Positions 53,062 to 62,228 of a stretch of 64,000 nucleotides of DNA are shown in pieces (within the stretch, counting starts at the first letter, position 1; the number at the start of each line of letters is the position of its first letter). A program made the position numbers and the translations under genes. Source of the DNA: Pseudomonas laurylsulfatiphila (GTDB lineage: Bacteria; Pseudomonadota; Gammaproteobacteria; Pseudomonadales; Pseudomonadaceae); assembly GCF_002934665.1 (NCBI RefSeq), contig NZ_NIRS01000010.1, forward strand, positions 1 through 64,000, in the 5' to 3' direction. The notes beneath the pieces are model-generated. The model saw only the letters and a list, made by a program, of their open reading frames with translations. It made no database searches and had not been told where the DNA came from.

Positions 53062-53150
53062 TGTAGGAGCGAGCCTGCTCGCGAAGGCGGCGGCACATCC
53101 AACATTGATGTGTCTGATCCAATGCTTTCGCGAGCAGGCTCGCTCCCACA
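53062..53150. repeat. REP doublet, GTAGGAGCGAGCCTGCTCGCGAA class
   Basis: TGTAGGAGCGAGCCTGCTCG and its inverted partner ending GGCTCGCTCCCACA surround a spacer of about 40 bp, upstream of the small membrane-protein gene. Confidence 0.9.
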
Positions 53151-53238
53151 GTTACAGTGCACGCTCTATGCTTGTGGGAACTCGGCAGCATGATCGACAG
53201 CCCAAGGCTCAATTCTCTTTAATCAGGACGTTCACTCC

Positions 53239-53532
53239 ATGCAGGTAGAAGGTTTTTTCGAATGGCTCGGCCAGGTACTCGGCTCGATCATCCGCTTCAT
53301 CGTTGATGGCCTCAGTGGGCTGTTCAATCTGTTGAGCAACGCCAGCAGCAATTTTGTCGAAGGCTTGTCCAGAGCGCTGGGCATGGATACCTCCGTCGTC
53401 AGCATCGTGACCTTGATCCTCGGGCTGATCCTGCTGTGGTCGGCGATCCGCGCCTTTCTCAATGCGTCGTTCATCATGGGGATCATCTGGTTGATGCTGG
53501 GGCTTTGGTTGCTCAGCTGGATCATCCACTGA
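53239..53532 (+). CDS. small two-segment membrane protein, function unknown
   Basis: The 97-aa protein has an amphipathic N-terminus (EWLGQVLGSIIRFIVDGLSG) and two hydrophobic segments (VVSIVTLILGLILLWSAI and MGIIWLMLGLWLLSWII). The ATG at 53239 starts just after a short leader; no known domain is recognised. It lies alone between the REP and the MATE gene. Confidence 0.7.
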   Translation: MQVEGFFEWLGQVLGSIIRFIVDGLSGLFNLLSNASSNFVEGLSRALGMDTSVVSIVTLILGLILLWSAIRAFLNASFIMGIIWLMLGLWLLSWIIH

Positions 53533-53599
53533 CCCCAACAATTGATCGCGGCTTGCTCTTGATGTGCCGCTACAATGCCCGCTCCCCCAAGGAGCCTGC

Positions 53600-54949
53600 A
53601 TGTCCAACCTGACCGCCGACTGGCGCGACCGCCCTACCCATCGCCGGGTCTGGGCACTCGCCGCGCCGATGATTCTTTCGAACATTTCCGTACCGCTGGT
53701 GGCACTGGTCGACAGCACCGTCATCGGTCACCTGCCCCACGCCCATCAACTCGGCGCCGTCGCGGTCGGGGCCAGTCTGTATACCTTCCTTGCCTGGGCC
53801 ATGGGTTTTCTGCGCATGGGCTCCACCGGGTTCGCCGCCCAGGCGGCCGGGCGCGGAGATGGTGCGGCCTTGCGCCAGATTCTGTTGCAAGGCCTGTTGC
53901 TCGCCTTCGGCCTGGCCCTGGTCCTGGGTGCTGTAGGCGTGCCGTTGAGCACAGTGGCGCTGCACTTCATGCAACCGTCGGCGGAGCTCGATCAACTGAC
54001 CCGCGAGTTTTTCCACACCCGTCTGTTCGGGCTGCCCGCGGCGCTGGCCAGTTATGCACTGGTCGGCTGGTTTCTCGGCACCCAGAATGCCCGGGCGCCG
54101 CTGGCGATTTTGCTGAGTACCAACCTGATCAATATCGCCCTGAACCTGTGGTTCGTCCTCGGCCTCGAATGGGGCGTGGTCGGTGCGGCCCGGGCCTCGG
54201 TGATTGCCGAATGGACGGGGGCGCTGATCGGCTTGCTGATGACCCGCAAGGCCCTGCGTGCCTATCCCGGGCATATCGTCTGGGCGGCATTGGCGCTGTG
54301 GCAGAGTTGGCGGCCATTGCTGGCGGTCAACCGCGACATCTTCATCCGCAGCCTGGCGCTGCAGTCGGTGTTTTTCCTGATCACGGTGCAGGGCACGCGG
54401 CTGGGCGACGCCACGGTCGCGGCCAATGCCCTGCTGCTCAACGGTTTGCTGCTGACCGCCCACGCCCTCGATGGCCTGGCCCACGCCGTGGAAGCGCTGT
54501 GCGGGCATGCCCTCGGCGCCCGCGACCGCGATGCCCTGCGTCGTTCATTGGTGGTGGCGGGCGGCTGGTCGTTGCTGGCGAGCCTGGGCTTTGCCGCGTT
54601 GTTTCTGTTCGCCGGGCATTTGTTCATCGAGATGCAGACCGACATTCAGAGTGTGCGCGACACCGCGTTCATCTACCTGCCCTACCTCGCCGTACTGCCG
54701 CTGATTGCCGTCTGGAGCTACCTGCTCGACGGCCTTTTCATCGGCGCCACCCGCGCCAGGGAAATGCGCAACGGCATGGTGCTGACCCTGGTGCTGGTGC
54801 TGCCTTTCGGCTGGGCACTGCAAGGCTGGGGCAACCATGGCCTGTGGATGACCTTTTTGCTGTTCATGCTGCTGCGCAGCCTGACACTCGGCGTGATCGC
54901 CTGGCGCCTGCGCCGTCACGATGGCTGGTTTGCCGGCAGCACTCACTGA
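53600..54949 (+). CDS. dinF: MATE-family efflux transporter, DinF-like
   Basis: This 449-aa multidrug/toxic-compound extrusion protein has 12 predicted membrane segments. The N-terminal half shows RRVWALAAPMILSNISVPLV, DSTVIGHLPHAHQLGAVAVG and MGSTGFAAQAAGRGD. It matches the DinF branch of MATE transporters, which use proton or sodium gradients. The start at 53600 has AAGGAG upstream. No LexA box is apparent nearby. It converges on the DUF4123 gene, 11 nt apart. Confidence 0.9.
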   Translation: MSNLTADWRDRPTHRRVWALAAPMILSNISVPLVALVDSTVIGHLPHAHQLGAVAVGASLYTFLAWAMGFLRMGSTGFAAQAAGRGDGAALRQILLQGLLLAFGLALVLGAVGVPLSTVALHFMQPSAELDQLTREFFHTRLFGLPAALASYALVGWFLGTQNARAPLAILLSTNLINIALNLWFVLGLEWGVVGAARASVIAEWTGALIGLLMTRKALRAYPGHIVWAALALWQSWRPLLAVNRDIFIRSLALQSVFFLITVQGTRLGDATVAANALLLNGLLLTAHALDGLAHAVEALCGHALGARDRDALRRSLVVAGGWSLLASLGFAALFLFAGHLFIEMQTDIQSVRDTAFIYLPYLAVLPLIAVWSYLLDGLFIGATRAREMRNGMVLTLVLVLPFGWALQGWGNHGLWMTFLLFMLLRSLTLGVIAWRLRRHDGWFAGSTH

Positions 54950-54960
54950 GCGGATCGACC

Positions 54961-55761
54961 TCATGGCCAGGGTGGGTTGTTCTGCCACAGGCGACGCAGG
55001 CTTTCGAAGCGCTCCTGCTGAGTCCTGCCCGGCAATGGCTGCACGGGGACGGCGTCGGGATACTGCAAGCGTAGCCATATCCAGCCATCAAGCACCGGGC
55101 GCTCGCTGAAACCCAGCGCCAGTCCTTCCTGCACATGGGCCCACAGGCGGGAGAAATCGGCCCCGGTGGATCGGTTCCAGCGCCAGGCATGTTGTTCGAG
55201 CAGGCAGGTTTGCAGTTTTCCCTGTTGCCCGGCACTGAGGCTCTCCTCGACTGCCAACGGGCTGACCGCCAGCCCGGGGTTGGACAAGCGCTGCCACCCC
55301 TCACATCCCGTTGCGCGATCTGCCCAGCTGCCGCCGAACCAACGCATCTGCTGGATCGGCCCTAGCCAGCGACTCAGTTCAGCGGCATCGCAAGCATCGA
55401 AAAAATAGCTGGCCGTGATCGGGTTGTAGTAGTTCAAAAGGGCCCGGTGCAAGCCAAGCGTAACCGTGAGCATGCGCCGTAAATGCGCCAGCAACGATGC
55501 AGCGCCGGCCTCGCTGACCATCAGCAATCCGGGCCAGCGTTGGCCGTCGACGATGCACAGATCGGCCAGTGCCGGGCAGGTGCGCAGATCGACCAGGACC
55601 GGCCCCTGCTCACGCAGCGCATGCCACTCCGTACCTTCGAACAACCCGGACCACCGGACTTGTGCAAACATCTGCCGAAGCGTGACACCCGCCTGCGGCG
55701 TGCCCGGTACATCCAGCAACAACCACTGCGGGGGCGCCTCGGGCGTGCGCGTGACGATCAT
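54961..55761 (-). CDS. DUF4123 type VI secretion adaptor (Tap/TEC)
   Basis: The 266-aa protein matches DUF4123 chaperones that load a specific effector on VgrG. Features are PQWLLLDVPGTPQ at the start, a central LFEGTEWHALREQGPVLVDL and a C-terminal helical part with YYNPITASYFFDACDAAELS. The ATG at 55761 overlaps the vgrG stop by 4 nt and follows GGAG. In the usual order vgrG - adaptor - effector an effector gene should follow, but here the next gene is the convergent MATE gene 11 nt away, so no effector is present. Confidence 0.85.
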   Translation of the reverse strand: MIVTRTPEAPPQWLLLDVPGTPQAGVTLRQMFAQVRWSGLFEGTEWHALREQGPVLVDLRTCPALADLCIVDGQRWPGLLMVSEAGAASLLAHLRRMLTVTLGLHRALLNYYNPITASYFFDACDAAELSRWLGPIQQMRWFGGSWADRATGCEGWQRLSNPGLAVSPLAVEESLSAGQQGKLQTCLLEQHAWRWNRSTGADFSRLWAHVQEGLALGFSERPVLDGWIWLRLQYPDAVPVQPLPGRTQQERFESLRRLWQNNPPWP

Positions 55762-57077
55762 GCTCCAGAGCTCTGGCCAAGCTGCGTCGCCAGACGACAG
55801 GTGCACAACGCCTGTGCGCAATGATTGAAACTGCCGCCGCCGGGCAGCAGGCACAGCATCAGCAGCGGCTCTGCCGAGTGCAACCATTGCTCCAGGCCCT
55901 CATCAGGGGTACAGAAGGCCTGGGGGGTGTCCGCGTTCGTCCCCTCGATCGTTGCCGGCGCATGCAGCACCCCGGATATCTGCGGCTGATCGGGATCACC
56001 TTCGACAAAACTCACGACCAGCTCGGTTCCTTCGCGCAATGGCGAGTACGTCTCGGCCTGCAACGGCCCGGCCAATGGCAGCCAACAGTGACTGGGCGCT
56101 GCCCCTTCGCCCTGGTAAAGCCAGTCGAATTGCACCGATACCGGCCTTGCCGGATCGGGGCCCTGTTCATCGACCTCGACGACCCACGCCCGCTGCAGGC
56201 TGTGCATCTGTGGCTTGCTCGTCGCGCAGGGCGGCTCGAAGCGGGCAGGCCATTGCAGGGCACGGGCCTGGTTGTGGTACGGCGTCGCCGTATCCTGACG
56301 GCCCCAATGTTCAATGCGGGTCACCAGCCAGAGCCGATTGCAATCGGCAACCGGATGACCGGACAGCGGCATCACCCGACCGCTGCGCAAGGTCGCCAGG
56401 TCTGTCCGGCATTCGACACTTTGCGCCGCTGTCGCAGCGCTACGCTGGCGTTCGAGCTGCCGCACTGCCGGCCGATCGCCCTTGCTGCGCATTATCGCAG
56501 GCTCTGCGGTTCGAAAATGTTGCTGATCGTCGCTGAACACCACGCAGTGCCCCCCGACCCGGTTTTCGAAGTGGAAATGCAGTCCTTCCTGGGCACACAG
56601 TCGCTGGAGAAATTGCAGGTCCGACTCTCGATATTGCGTGCAGAAATCCCGGGGCGGGTGGTCGCCGCTCAGCGCCAGGCGTCGATCCTTACCGGTAATG
56701 CCGTGCTCCTTGAGCACCTGATCGAGGATTTGCGGCACCGAACGGGCGCTGAAAATTCGTTGGCTGAAGCGCTGGGCCAGACAAGCCAGTCCTGGTCCCA
56801 GGCGCACCTGGCAGAGTCGGGGCCCCGAGGCATGATCACGCTGGACGAGTTCATGCAATTGCCCATGCACATGGTTTCCGGCTGGCCCGAAATGCAAGGA
56901 GGCCGGGCGGTACAGCAAACTGGCAAGGTCAAGCACCGGGTCATCGATCAGCAGCTCCAGGTCGAACACAAACGGCTCGCTGATGGCTTCTCTACCGGTA
57001 AAGGCCAGGACCTCAAAGGAGTCGGGCAAACCTGCAACATCCAGACGAAATGGCGGTTCGCTGACTGGGTTGAACAT
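55758..57077 (-). CDS. vgrG: type VI secretion spike protein VgrG (short)
   Basis: This 439-aa VgrG has the gp27-like module (FRLDVAGLPDSFEVLAFTGR, SDLQFLQRLCAQEGLHFHFE near residue 152) and a gp5-like OB-fold at ~300-370 (RPVSVQFDWLYQGEGAAPS, GTELVVSFVEGDPDQPQISG). It ends soon after, with only a short tail, whereas common VgrGs continue as a beta-helix to 600 or more residues. No core T6SS genes are in the window, so it is an orphan spike. It is coupled to the DUF4123 gene. Confidence 0.88.
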   Translation of the reverse strand: MFNPVSEPPFRLDVAGLPDSFEVLAFTGREAISEPFVFDLELLIDDPVLDLASLLYRPASLHFGPAGNHVHGQLHELVQRDHASGPRLCQVRLGPGLACLAQRFSQRIFSARSVPQILDQVLKEHGITGKDRRLALSGDHPPRDFCTQYRESDLQFLQRLCAQEGLHFHFENRVGGHCVVFSDDQQHFRTAEPAIMRSKGDRPAVRQLERQRSAATAAQSVECRTDLATLRSGRVMPLSGHPVADCNRLWLVTRIEHWGRQDTATPYHNQARALQWPARFEPPCATSKPQMHSLQRAWVVEVDEQGPDPARPVSVQFDWLYQGEGAAPSHCWLPLAGPLQAETYSPLREGTELVVSFVEGDPDQPQISGVLHAPATIEGTNADTPQAFCTPDEGLEQWLHSAEPLLMLCLLPGGGSFNHCAQALCTCRLATQLGQSSGA

Positions 57078-57308
57078 CGGCGTTTCTCTACGGGAGGGGC
57101 GGCCGGGGATTCTCGCTGAGAGACATGGCCGAGTAGAGTGCCGAAATACAAATTAGGAAATAACCTACGCGAAAAGAAGACCAAATGCGCTGGGTAGTCG
57201 AAACGCAGGTAATTTCGCGTGGAATCGGAGAATTGCCGCACCAGGTCATCTGAAATTTCCGAGGCAAAAGGAAAATTTTCAGACAACCTGATGAGCGTGG
57301 CGCTTACC

Positions 57309-59222
57309 TCAGGAAGACAGGTAAGACGAACGGGTCAGCCCCAGACGCAAGGCATCGAGGAACTGCGTGCGCTCGGTGGCGCTGATGCGGGCACTCGCGC
57401 ACTTGTCGCGGTAGTGAGTCATCAACTCCTCCGGCGACAAGTGCACGTAACGCAGCATGTCTTCGATGGTGTCGTGGGTTTCGATACCGGCGTGGTACAC
57501 GCTGCCGTCGGCGTTCTGGTAGATGTTCACCGAGTCGGTGTCACCGAACAGGTTGTGCATGTCGCCAAGAATTTCCTGGTAGGCACCGACCAGGAACACA
57601 CCCAGCAGGTAGTCTTCACCTTCGTTCAGCGCGTGCACCGGCAAACTGGTTTCGATGCTCTGCTCGTCGACGTACTGGTTGATCTTGCCGTCGGAGTCAC
57701 AGGTCAGGTCTTGCAGCACCGCACGACGCAGCGGCTCTTCGTCGAGGCGGTGCAGCGGGATGATCGGCAGGACCTGGTCGATGGCCCAGGTGTCCGGCAG
57801 GCTCTGGAACACCGAGAAGTTGCAGATGTACTTGTCGGCCAGTTTGTCGTTGAGTTCGTCCAGCACCTGACGGTGGGAACGCTGGCGCGCCTTGAGCGAG
57901 TTGTGCAGGCGACGGCACACCGCGAAGTAGCATTGCTCGGCCAGGGCTTTCTCGGCCAGGGTCAGCTTGCCGTCGGCGTACTGGGAGGCAACATCGCTCA
58001 TGTAGTGCGTGGCGCGCCAGTAGGTTTCGGTGACCATCTCGATGTCGGTCGGGCCCAGCAGGTCCACCAGCCACTGCACGGTTTCCGGCAGCGCTTCCTT
58101 GTTCTCGATCTGCGGCACGTCGTCGTTGTGTTTCTCGACGTCGGTCACCTGGATCACCAACATGGCGTGGTGCGCGGTCAGGGAACGGCCGCTTTCGGAG
58201 AAGATGTTCGGGTGCGGCAGGCTCTGCGCATCGCAGAATTCCTTGAGCATCCCGACCACGACGCCGGCGTAATCGTCCATGTCGTAGTTGATCGAACTGG
58301 CGTTACGCGAGTGCGTGCCGTCGTAGTCCACGCCCAGGCCGCCACCGACATCGATGTGGTCCACCGGCAGGCCGAGGTTGCGCAACTCGCCGTAGTAACG
58401 GATCGCTTCTTTGAAGCCGTGCTGGTAGTCCGCCAGGTTGGCGATCTGCGAGCCCATGTGGAAGTGCAGCAGGCGAATGCCCTGGTCCAGGCCGGCCGCG
58501 CGGAAACGCTCGACCACCGACAGCAGTTGCGCCGCCGACAGGCCGAACTTGGATTTCTCGCCGCCGGTGTCTGCCCACTTGCTCGACGCCAGGGACGACA
58601 GGCGCACCCGCAGGCCGACCTGAGGCTTGACCTTGAGCGAGGTCGCTTCTTCGATCACCAGGCCGACTTCGGATTCTTTCTCGATCACGATGAACACGTT
58701 GTGGCCGAGCTTCTGGCCCATCAGCGCCAGGCGGATGAACTCACGGTCCTTGTAACCGTTGCAGACGATGGTGCCGCCCTTCGGCGCCAGGGCCAGCACC
58801 GCCAGCAGTTCGGGCTTGGACCCGGCTTCCAGACCGATGGAAACGTTCTGGGTGGCGATGATGTTTTCGATCACCGCTTCCTGCTGGTTCACCTTGATCG
58901 GATACAGCGCGGTGTACTTGCTCTGGTATTCCAGACGCTCGATGTTGGCATCGAACGCGCCCGTCAGCTGACGCACGCGGTCTTGCAGAATGTCCGGGAA
59001 ACGGACCAGCAACGGCAAGGACAGGCCGCTTTTGCGCAGCTGGTCGACTTGCTCGAACAGGTCGATAGGCGAGCTGCTCGGACCGTTCGGACGAACTTCG
59101 ACGCGACCGGCGTCATTGATCGCGAAATACCCGGCCCCCCAATGGCGAATCCCGTAAACACTGCGGCTGTCCGCAACTGTCCATTGGCTGCCATCGTCTT
59201 TGCGTGTGCGTCGTACGGACAT
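57309..59222 (-). CDS. speA: biosynthetic arginine decarboxylase
   Basis: This 637-aa PLP enzyme of the DABA/Orn/Arg decarboxylase fold III family converts arginine to agmatine, the first step of the ADC route to putrescine. The PLP lysine is in ALYPIKVNQQEAV near residue 105, HFHMGSQI near 255, DVGGGLGVDYDGTHS near 290, and the C-terminal NIFSESGRSLTAHHA near 345. The length is standard. It is a single-gene unit followed in PAO1-like order by yciH, a Nudix gene, DUF2333 and gcbA. Confidence 0.95.
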   Translation of the reverse strand: MSVRRTRKDDGSQWTVADSRSVYGIRHWGAGYFAINDAGRVEVRPNGPSSSPIDLFEQVDQLRKSGLSLPLLVRFPDILQDRVRQLTGAFDANIERLEYQSKYTALYPIKVNQQEAVIENIIATQNVSIGLEAGSKPELLAVLALAPKGGTIVCNGYKDREFIRLALMGQKLGHNVFIVIEKESEVGLVIEEATSLKVKPQVGLRVRLSSLASSKWADTGGEKSKFGLSAAQLLSVVERFRAAGLDQGIRLLHFHMGSQIANLADYQHGFKEAIRYYGELRNLGLPVDHIDVGGGLGVDYDGTHSRNASSINYDMDDYAGVVVGMLKEFCDAQSLPHPNIFSESGRSLTAHHAMLVIQVTDVEKHNDDVPQIENKEALPETVQWLVDLLGPTDIEMVTETYWRATHYMSDVASQYADGKLTLAEKALAEQCYFAVCRRLHNSLKARQRSHRQVLDELNDKLADKYICNFSVFQSLPDTWAIDQVLPIIPLHRLDEEPLRRAVLQDLTCDSDGKINQYVDEQSIETSLPVHALNEGEDYLLGVFLVGAYQEILGDMHNLFGDTDSVNIYQNADGSVYHAGIETHDTIEDMLRYVHLSPEELMTHYRDKCASARISATERTQFLDALRLGLTRSSYLSS

Positions 59223-59356
59223 CGAAGTCCCCTATAAAGAAGTCATAGTGCGTCGCCTGGGTTCAGGCCGGCGCAGTCTAAAGAATGAAAATGACGGTTC
59301 GTCAACGAGGCAATAGACCCCGCCGACCGCAGTGAGTTTAGAAACCGGTCATGAAC

Positions 59357-59440
59357 AGGCTCTGTGAAAACCATGTGGACGGCGCCAGGCCTGAATGCCA
59401 TCAGGACCGGGTCAAGCCGAGGGTGGTTTTCACAGAGGCT
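59357..59440. repeat. 84-bp element bounded by 17-bp inverted repeats
   Basis: AGGCTCTGTGAAAACCA (59357-59373) and TGGTTTTCACAGAGGCT (59424-59440) are inverted with one mismatch around a 50-bp core. No transposase and no clear target duplication are visible, and there is no terminator-like T-run. It lies in the gap between speA and yciH. Confidence 0.6.
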
Positions 59441-59441
59441 G

Positions 59442-59813
59442 CTAGCCGCCGGACTTCTTCGCCTTGAAACCGAGCTTGATCAGTTCTGCCAAGAGTAGCT
59501 CGACATGATCGCCCTGGATTTCGATGACACCGTCTTTCAACGCCCCACCGGTACCGCAACGCTTCTTCAACGTCGTGGCCAGTTCCTTGAGCGCATCTTC
59601 AGCCAATGGCACGCCGGTGATGGTGGTCACCGTCTTGCCGCCACGGCCCTTGCTTTCGCGACGCACGCGCGCAATGCCGTCGCCGGCCGGGATAACGGTC
59701 TGTTTGCAGATGCAGGCGTCCACCGGTTTACTGCATTCCGGGCAATGACGACCTGCGTCGGTGGAAAATACCAGGCCGCCCAAGGCGGCGAAGGATGCGG
59801 CTTTTTTGGCCAC
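59442..59813 (-). CDS. yciH: SUI1/YciH family translation initiation factor-like protein
   Basis: The 123-aa protein with a SUI1 (eIF1-like) domain at ~50-123 (GIARVRRESKGRGGKTVTTI, RCGTGGALKDGVIEIQGDH) is preceded by a CxxC-xn-CxC segment (HCPECSKPVDACICKQ) that may bind zinc. It starts with GTG at 59813, with GAGGA upstream. Bacterial YciH influences translation initiation fidelity. Confidence 0.9.
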   Translation of the reverse strand: MAKKAASFAALGGLVFSTDAGRHCPECSKPVDACICKQTVIPAGDGIARVRRESKGRGGKTVTTITGVPLAEDALKELATTLKKRCGTGGALKDGVIEIQGDHVELLLAELIKLGFKAKKSGG

Positions 59814-59937
59814 CGGCAATCCTCTTCGGAGGACAAAGACTGGTCGCAGCACTTGGGAAGGCTATCGACCGCGAAGCCCCACTCAGGCAGGGGCAGCGCT
59901 ACTGAAACGGTACAACATTCACTTCACTGTGGGAGCG

Positions 59938-60027
59938 AGCTTGCTCGCGATGAACTCAAAGGCGACGCGTTCATTCTGGATGCCCGCGTAATCGTTGACG
60001 TCCATCGCGAGCAGGCTCGCTCCTACA
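59938..60027. repeat. REP doublet, GTGGGAGCGAGCTTGCTCGCGAT class
   Basis: TGTGGGAGCGAGCTTGCTCG and its inverted copy ending GGCTCGCTCCTACA with a spacer of about 40 bp fill most of the 300-bp gap between yciH and the Nudix gene. Confidence 0.9.
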
Positions 60028-60115
60028 GCAACAACCAGCAATACCGGTTCAGTTTGAAAAGGTCGCGCAGTGTAACGGCAAAAACGCCGATTGCTAAGAG
60101 CCAATCGGCGCCAAT

Positions 60116-60673
60116 TTATAGCTGTTTTGCGACGTTGCTTTGTTGAGCCTTCAGATAGCGCTTCAACGCCGCCAGAGAGTCCGGGCAGTAAGGCTTTTGC
60201 TCGATCTCCAGCATGACCTGATCAATGGGGATAAAGCGTGCTTCGAGCACCTCTTCCGGTTGCAGGACCAACGGGCCGTCCCACACCGCCGAGAACGCCG
60301 AGCACCACAGGCGATTGCCAGTGTCCTCGAAGAAGAAATGGTCATGGGCGGTCAGTTCCACGCCACTCACGCCCAGTTCTTCTTCCAGTTCCCGTGCCGC
60401 CGATTCGGCGTAGGTTTCAGTGGCGAGCACCATGCCCCCCGCTGCCACGTCCCAGTAACCGGGATAGATCGCCTTGCTCAGGGTGCGGCGATGCACGCAC
60501 AGCTCGCCAGCGGAATTGAACAACATGATATAGGTACCGCGCCCGATCAGCCCGCGCTCGCGCAAATCGGAACGGACCAGGGCGCCCAGCAGGTTGTCCT
60601 GCTCGTCGACCCAGGCGATGTGTTCGGCATCGGACGCCGCACGGTGTGCGGCTTCCCTGGTGTTTTCGACCAT
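60116..60673 (-). CDS. Nudix hydrolase, YfcD-like
   Basis: The 185-aa protein has the Nudix box GGMVLATETYAESAARELEE followed by ELGV at residues ~80-103, with all metal-binding glutamates. The conserved N-terminal EHIAWVDEQDNLLGALVRSDL and WDVAAGG place it in the IPP-isomerase-like YfcD group, whose substrate is unknown. It lies 3 nt after the DUF2333 gene on the same strand and so is probably cotranscribed with it. Confidence 0.88.
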   Translation of the reverse strand: MVENTREAAHRAASDAEHIAWVDEQDNLLGALVRSDLRERGLIGRGTYIMLFNSAGELCVHRRTLSKAIYPGYWDVAAGGMVLATETYAESAARELEEELGVSGVELTAHDHFFFEDTGNRLWCSAFSAVWDGPLVLQPEEVLEARFIPIDQVMLEIEQKPYCPDSLAALKRYLKAQQSNVAKQL

Positions 60674-60676
60674 GAC

Positions 60677-61744
60677 TCAGCCCTGATTGAGCAGTTGACG
60701 CAAATCGATCACCGCGGCGTTGGCCCGGGAAATGTAGTTGGCCATGACCAGCGAGTGGTTGGCCAGTACGCCGAAGCCACTGCCGTTAAGGATCATCGGG
60801 CTCCATACCGGCTCCTGCGAGGCTTCCAGCTCACGAATGATCTGGCGCACGCTGACCGTGGCGTTTTTCTTGGCCAGCACATCGGCGAAGTCGACTTCGA
60901 TGGCGCGCAACAGGTGCGACAGCGCCCAGGCCTGGCCGCGGGCTTCGTAGAACACGTTGTCGATCTGCATCCACGGCGTCTCGACGATTTCCTCGTCGAC
61001 CTGCGGCACCTCGCCCGGTGCCACGACTTCGGTTTTCAATGCGGTATTGAGCTTGACCCGACCCACACTGGCCGACAGCCGTTGCGACAGCGAACCCAGG
61101 CGGGTACCGACATCACCCAGCCAGTTGTTCAGGTTGTCGGCACGGGCATAGAACAGCGCGCTCTTCTGGTTCGGATCGGACAGGCGCGCCTGATAGCGAC
61201 TCAGGGAGTTGATGCCTTCCTGGTACTCGGACTCACTGGACGGCAGCACCCAGCTCTTGTTGTCGAAGTTGAAACGCGGCTCGGCCTTGGCCAGGTCGGC
61301 GTCTTCGGCGGACTGCGACTGCGAACGGGCGAAGTCTTTGCGCAACGCCCGGCTCAGGTCGCGGACCTGCACCAGCACGCCGTATTCCCAGCTCGGCATG
61401 TTGTCCATCCACAGGCCTGGCGGGAAACGGTCGTTGGATATATAGCCGCCCGGCTTGGTCAGCAAAGTGCCGGCGACGGTCTTGAGGGTTTCCACCGTGG
61501 TGTAGCCGACGACCATCTGCTTGCCTTCTTTCTCGGCCGCCAGTTGTGCGGTTTGCTGGACCGGGAAGAGCGCCGGCTCCTGGCTCCAGTACCAGCCCAG
61601 GACACACGCCACCAACAGGTAGATGCCCAGCAGAGTGGCCAGCGCCCGGCTGAACAACAGACCGCCCAGGTAACTGCGGGCCTCCGACTTCGGTTCAGCG
61701 GTACGTTCAGGCGCACTGCCTGTGCGGTTCTTCCAGTCCAGCAT
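60677..61744 (-). CDS. DUF2333 family membrane-anchored protein
   Basis: The 355-aa protein has one N-terminal membrane segment (~34-52, TLLGIYLLVACVLGWYWS) and a large periplasmic domain that matches DUF2333: PGGYISNDRFPPGLWMDNMP, WEYGVLVQVRDLSRALRKDF and NGSGFGVLANHSLVMANYIS. No function is known. The start at 61744 is preceded by GGATAT only, so the ribosome site is weak. Confidence 0.88.
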   Translation of the reverse strand: MLDWKNRTGSAPERTAEPKSEARSYLGGLLFSRALATLLGIYLLVACVLGWYWSQEPALFPVQQTAQLAAEKEGKQMVVGYTTVETLKTVAGTLLTKPGGYISNDRFPPGLWMDNMPSWEYGVLVQVRDLSRALRKDFARSQSQSAEDADLAKAEPRFNFDNKSWVLPSSESEYQEGINSLSRYQARLSDPNQKSALFYARADNLNNWLGDVGTRLGSLSQRLSASVGRVKLNTALKTEVVAPGEVPQVDEEIVETPWMQIDNVFYEARGQAWALSHLLRAIEVDFADVLAKKNATVSVRQIIRELEASQEPVWSPMILNGSGFGVLANHSLVMANYISRANAAVIDLRQLLNQG

Positions 61745-62228
61745 GGCGATATCCTTTCAATCTCTTGAGTTCAACGGTTCGACCACAACCATACAACAAC
61801 GTGCCTTGGCCCGGCACCCGCCATTGCATCAATGGGGGAAATTACCGGGCTTGTGGATGAAAAGTGTTTCTACCCACGCGACGACGCGGCGGCCGTCGAA
61901 ATCCCCCTGATAGCTTGCATCACACCCTCTAAGGGAATCCCTGATCCCCTGAAGCCAAAAAAACAGCCCGATCAGCACGGGCCAAACGTCATGAATGCCC
62001 CACTATCAGTCACGCACCACTTGCCACCCCGCGCCCGTCATGTGCCCCGTTTCAAGCACTTCGTCCCCGCATGCCGCGACTTTGAAGGCTCGAAGCGGAC
62101 CGACCGGTCACAAACTGAATGAGGTCGCATTGCAGATTATTGACGTACAGCACTCATGTAATGGAAAAGTGGTGCTAGCATAGAGCCACCAGTCGACCTC
62201 AGTGTGCACCCTAACTAGTAGTCAGGAT
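61745..62228. other. gene-free region upstream of gcbA
   Basis: About 480 bp between the divergent DUF2333 and gcbA genes with no recognisable gene. A possible promoter is TTGACG (near 62139) with downstream AT-rich sequence; no operator is evident. Confidence 0.35.

Noticed and set aside
53575..55074. Long plus-strand frame overlapping dinF
   Set aside because: Arg/Pro/Gly-rich shadow translation in the +1 frame of a GC-rich membrane-protein gene.
56948..57286. Minus-strand frame upstream of vgrG that reads fairly protein-like at first
   Set aside because: It overlaps the vgrG start in another frame, has no ribosome site and shows no known domain; it was left as possible leader sequence.
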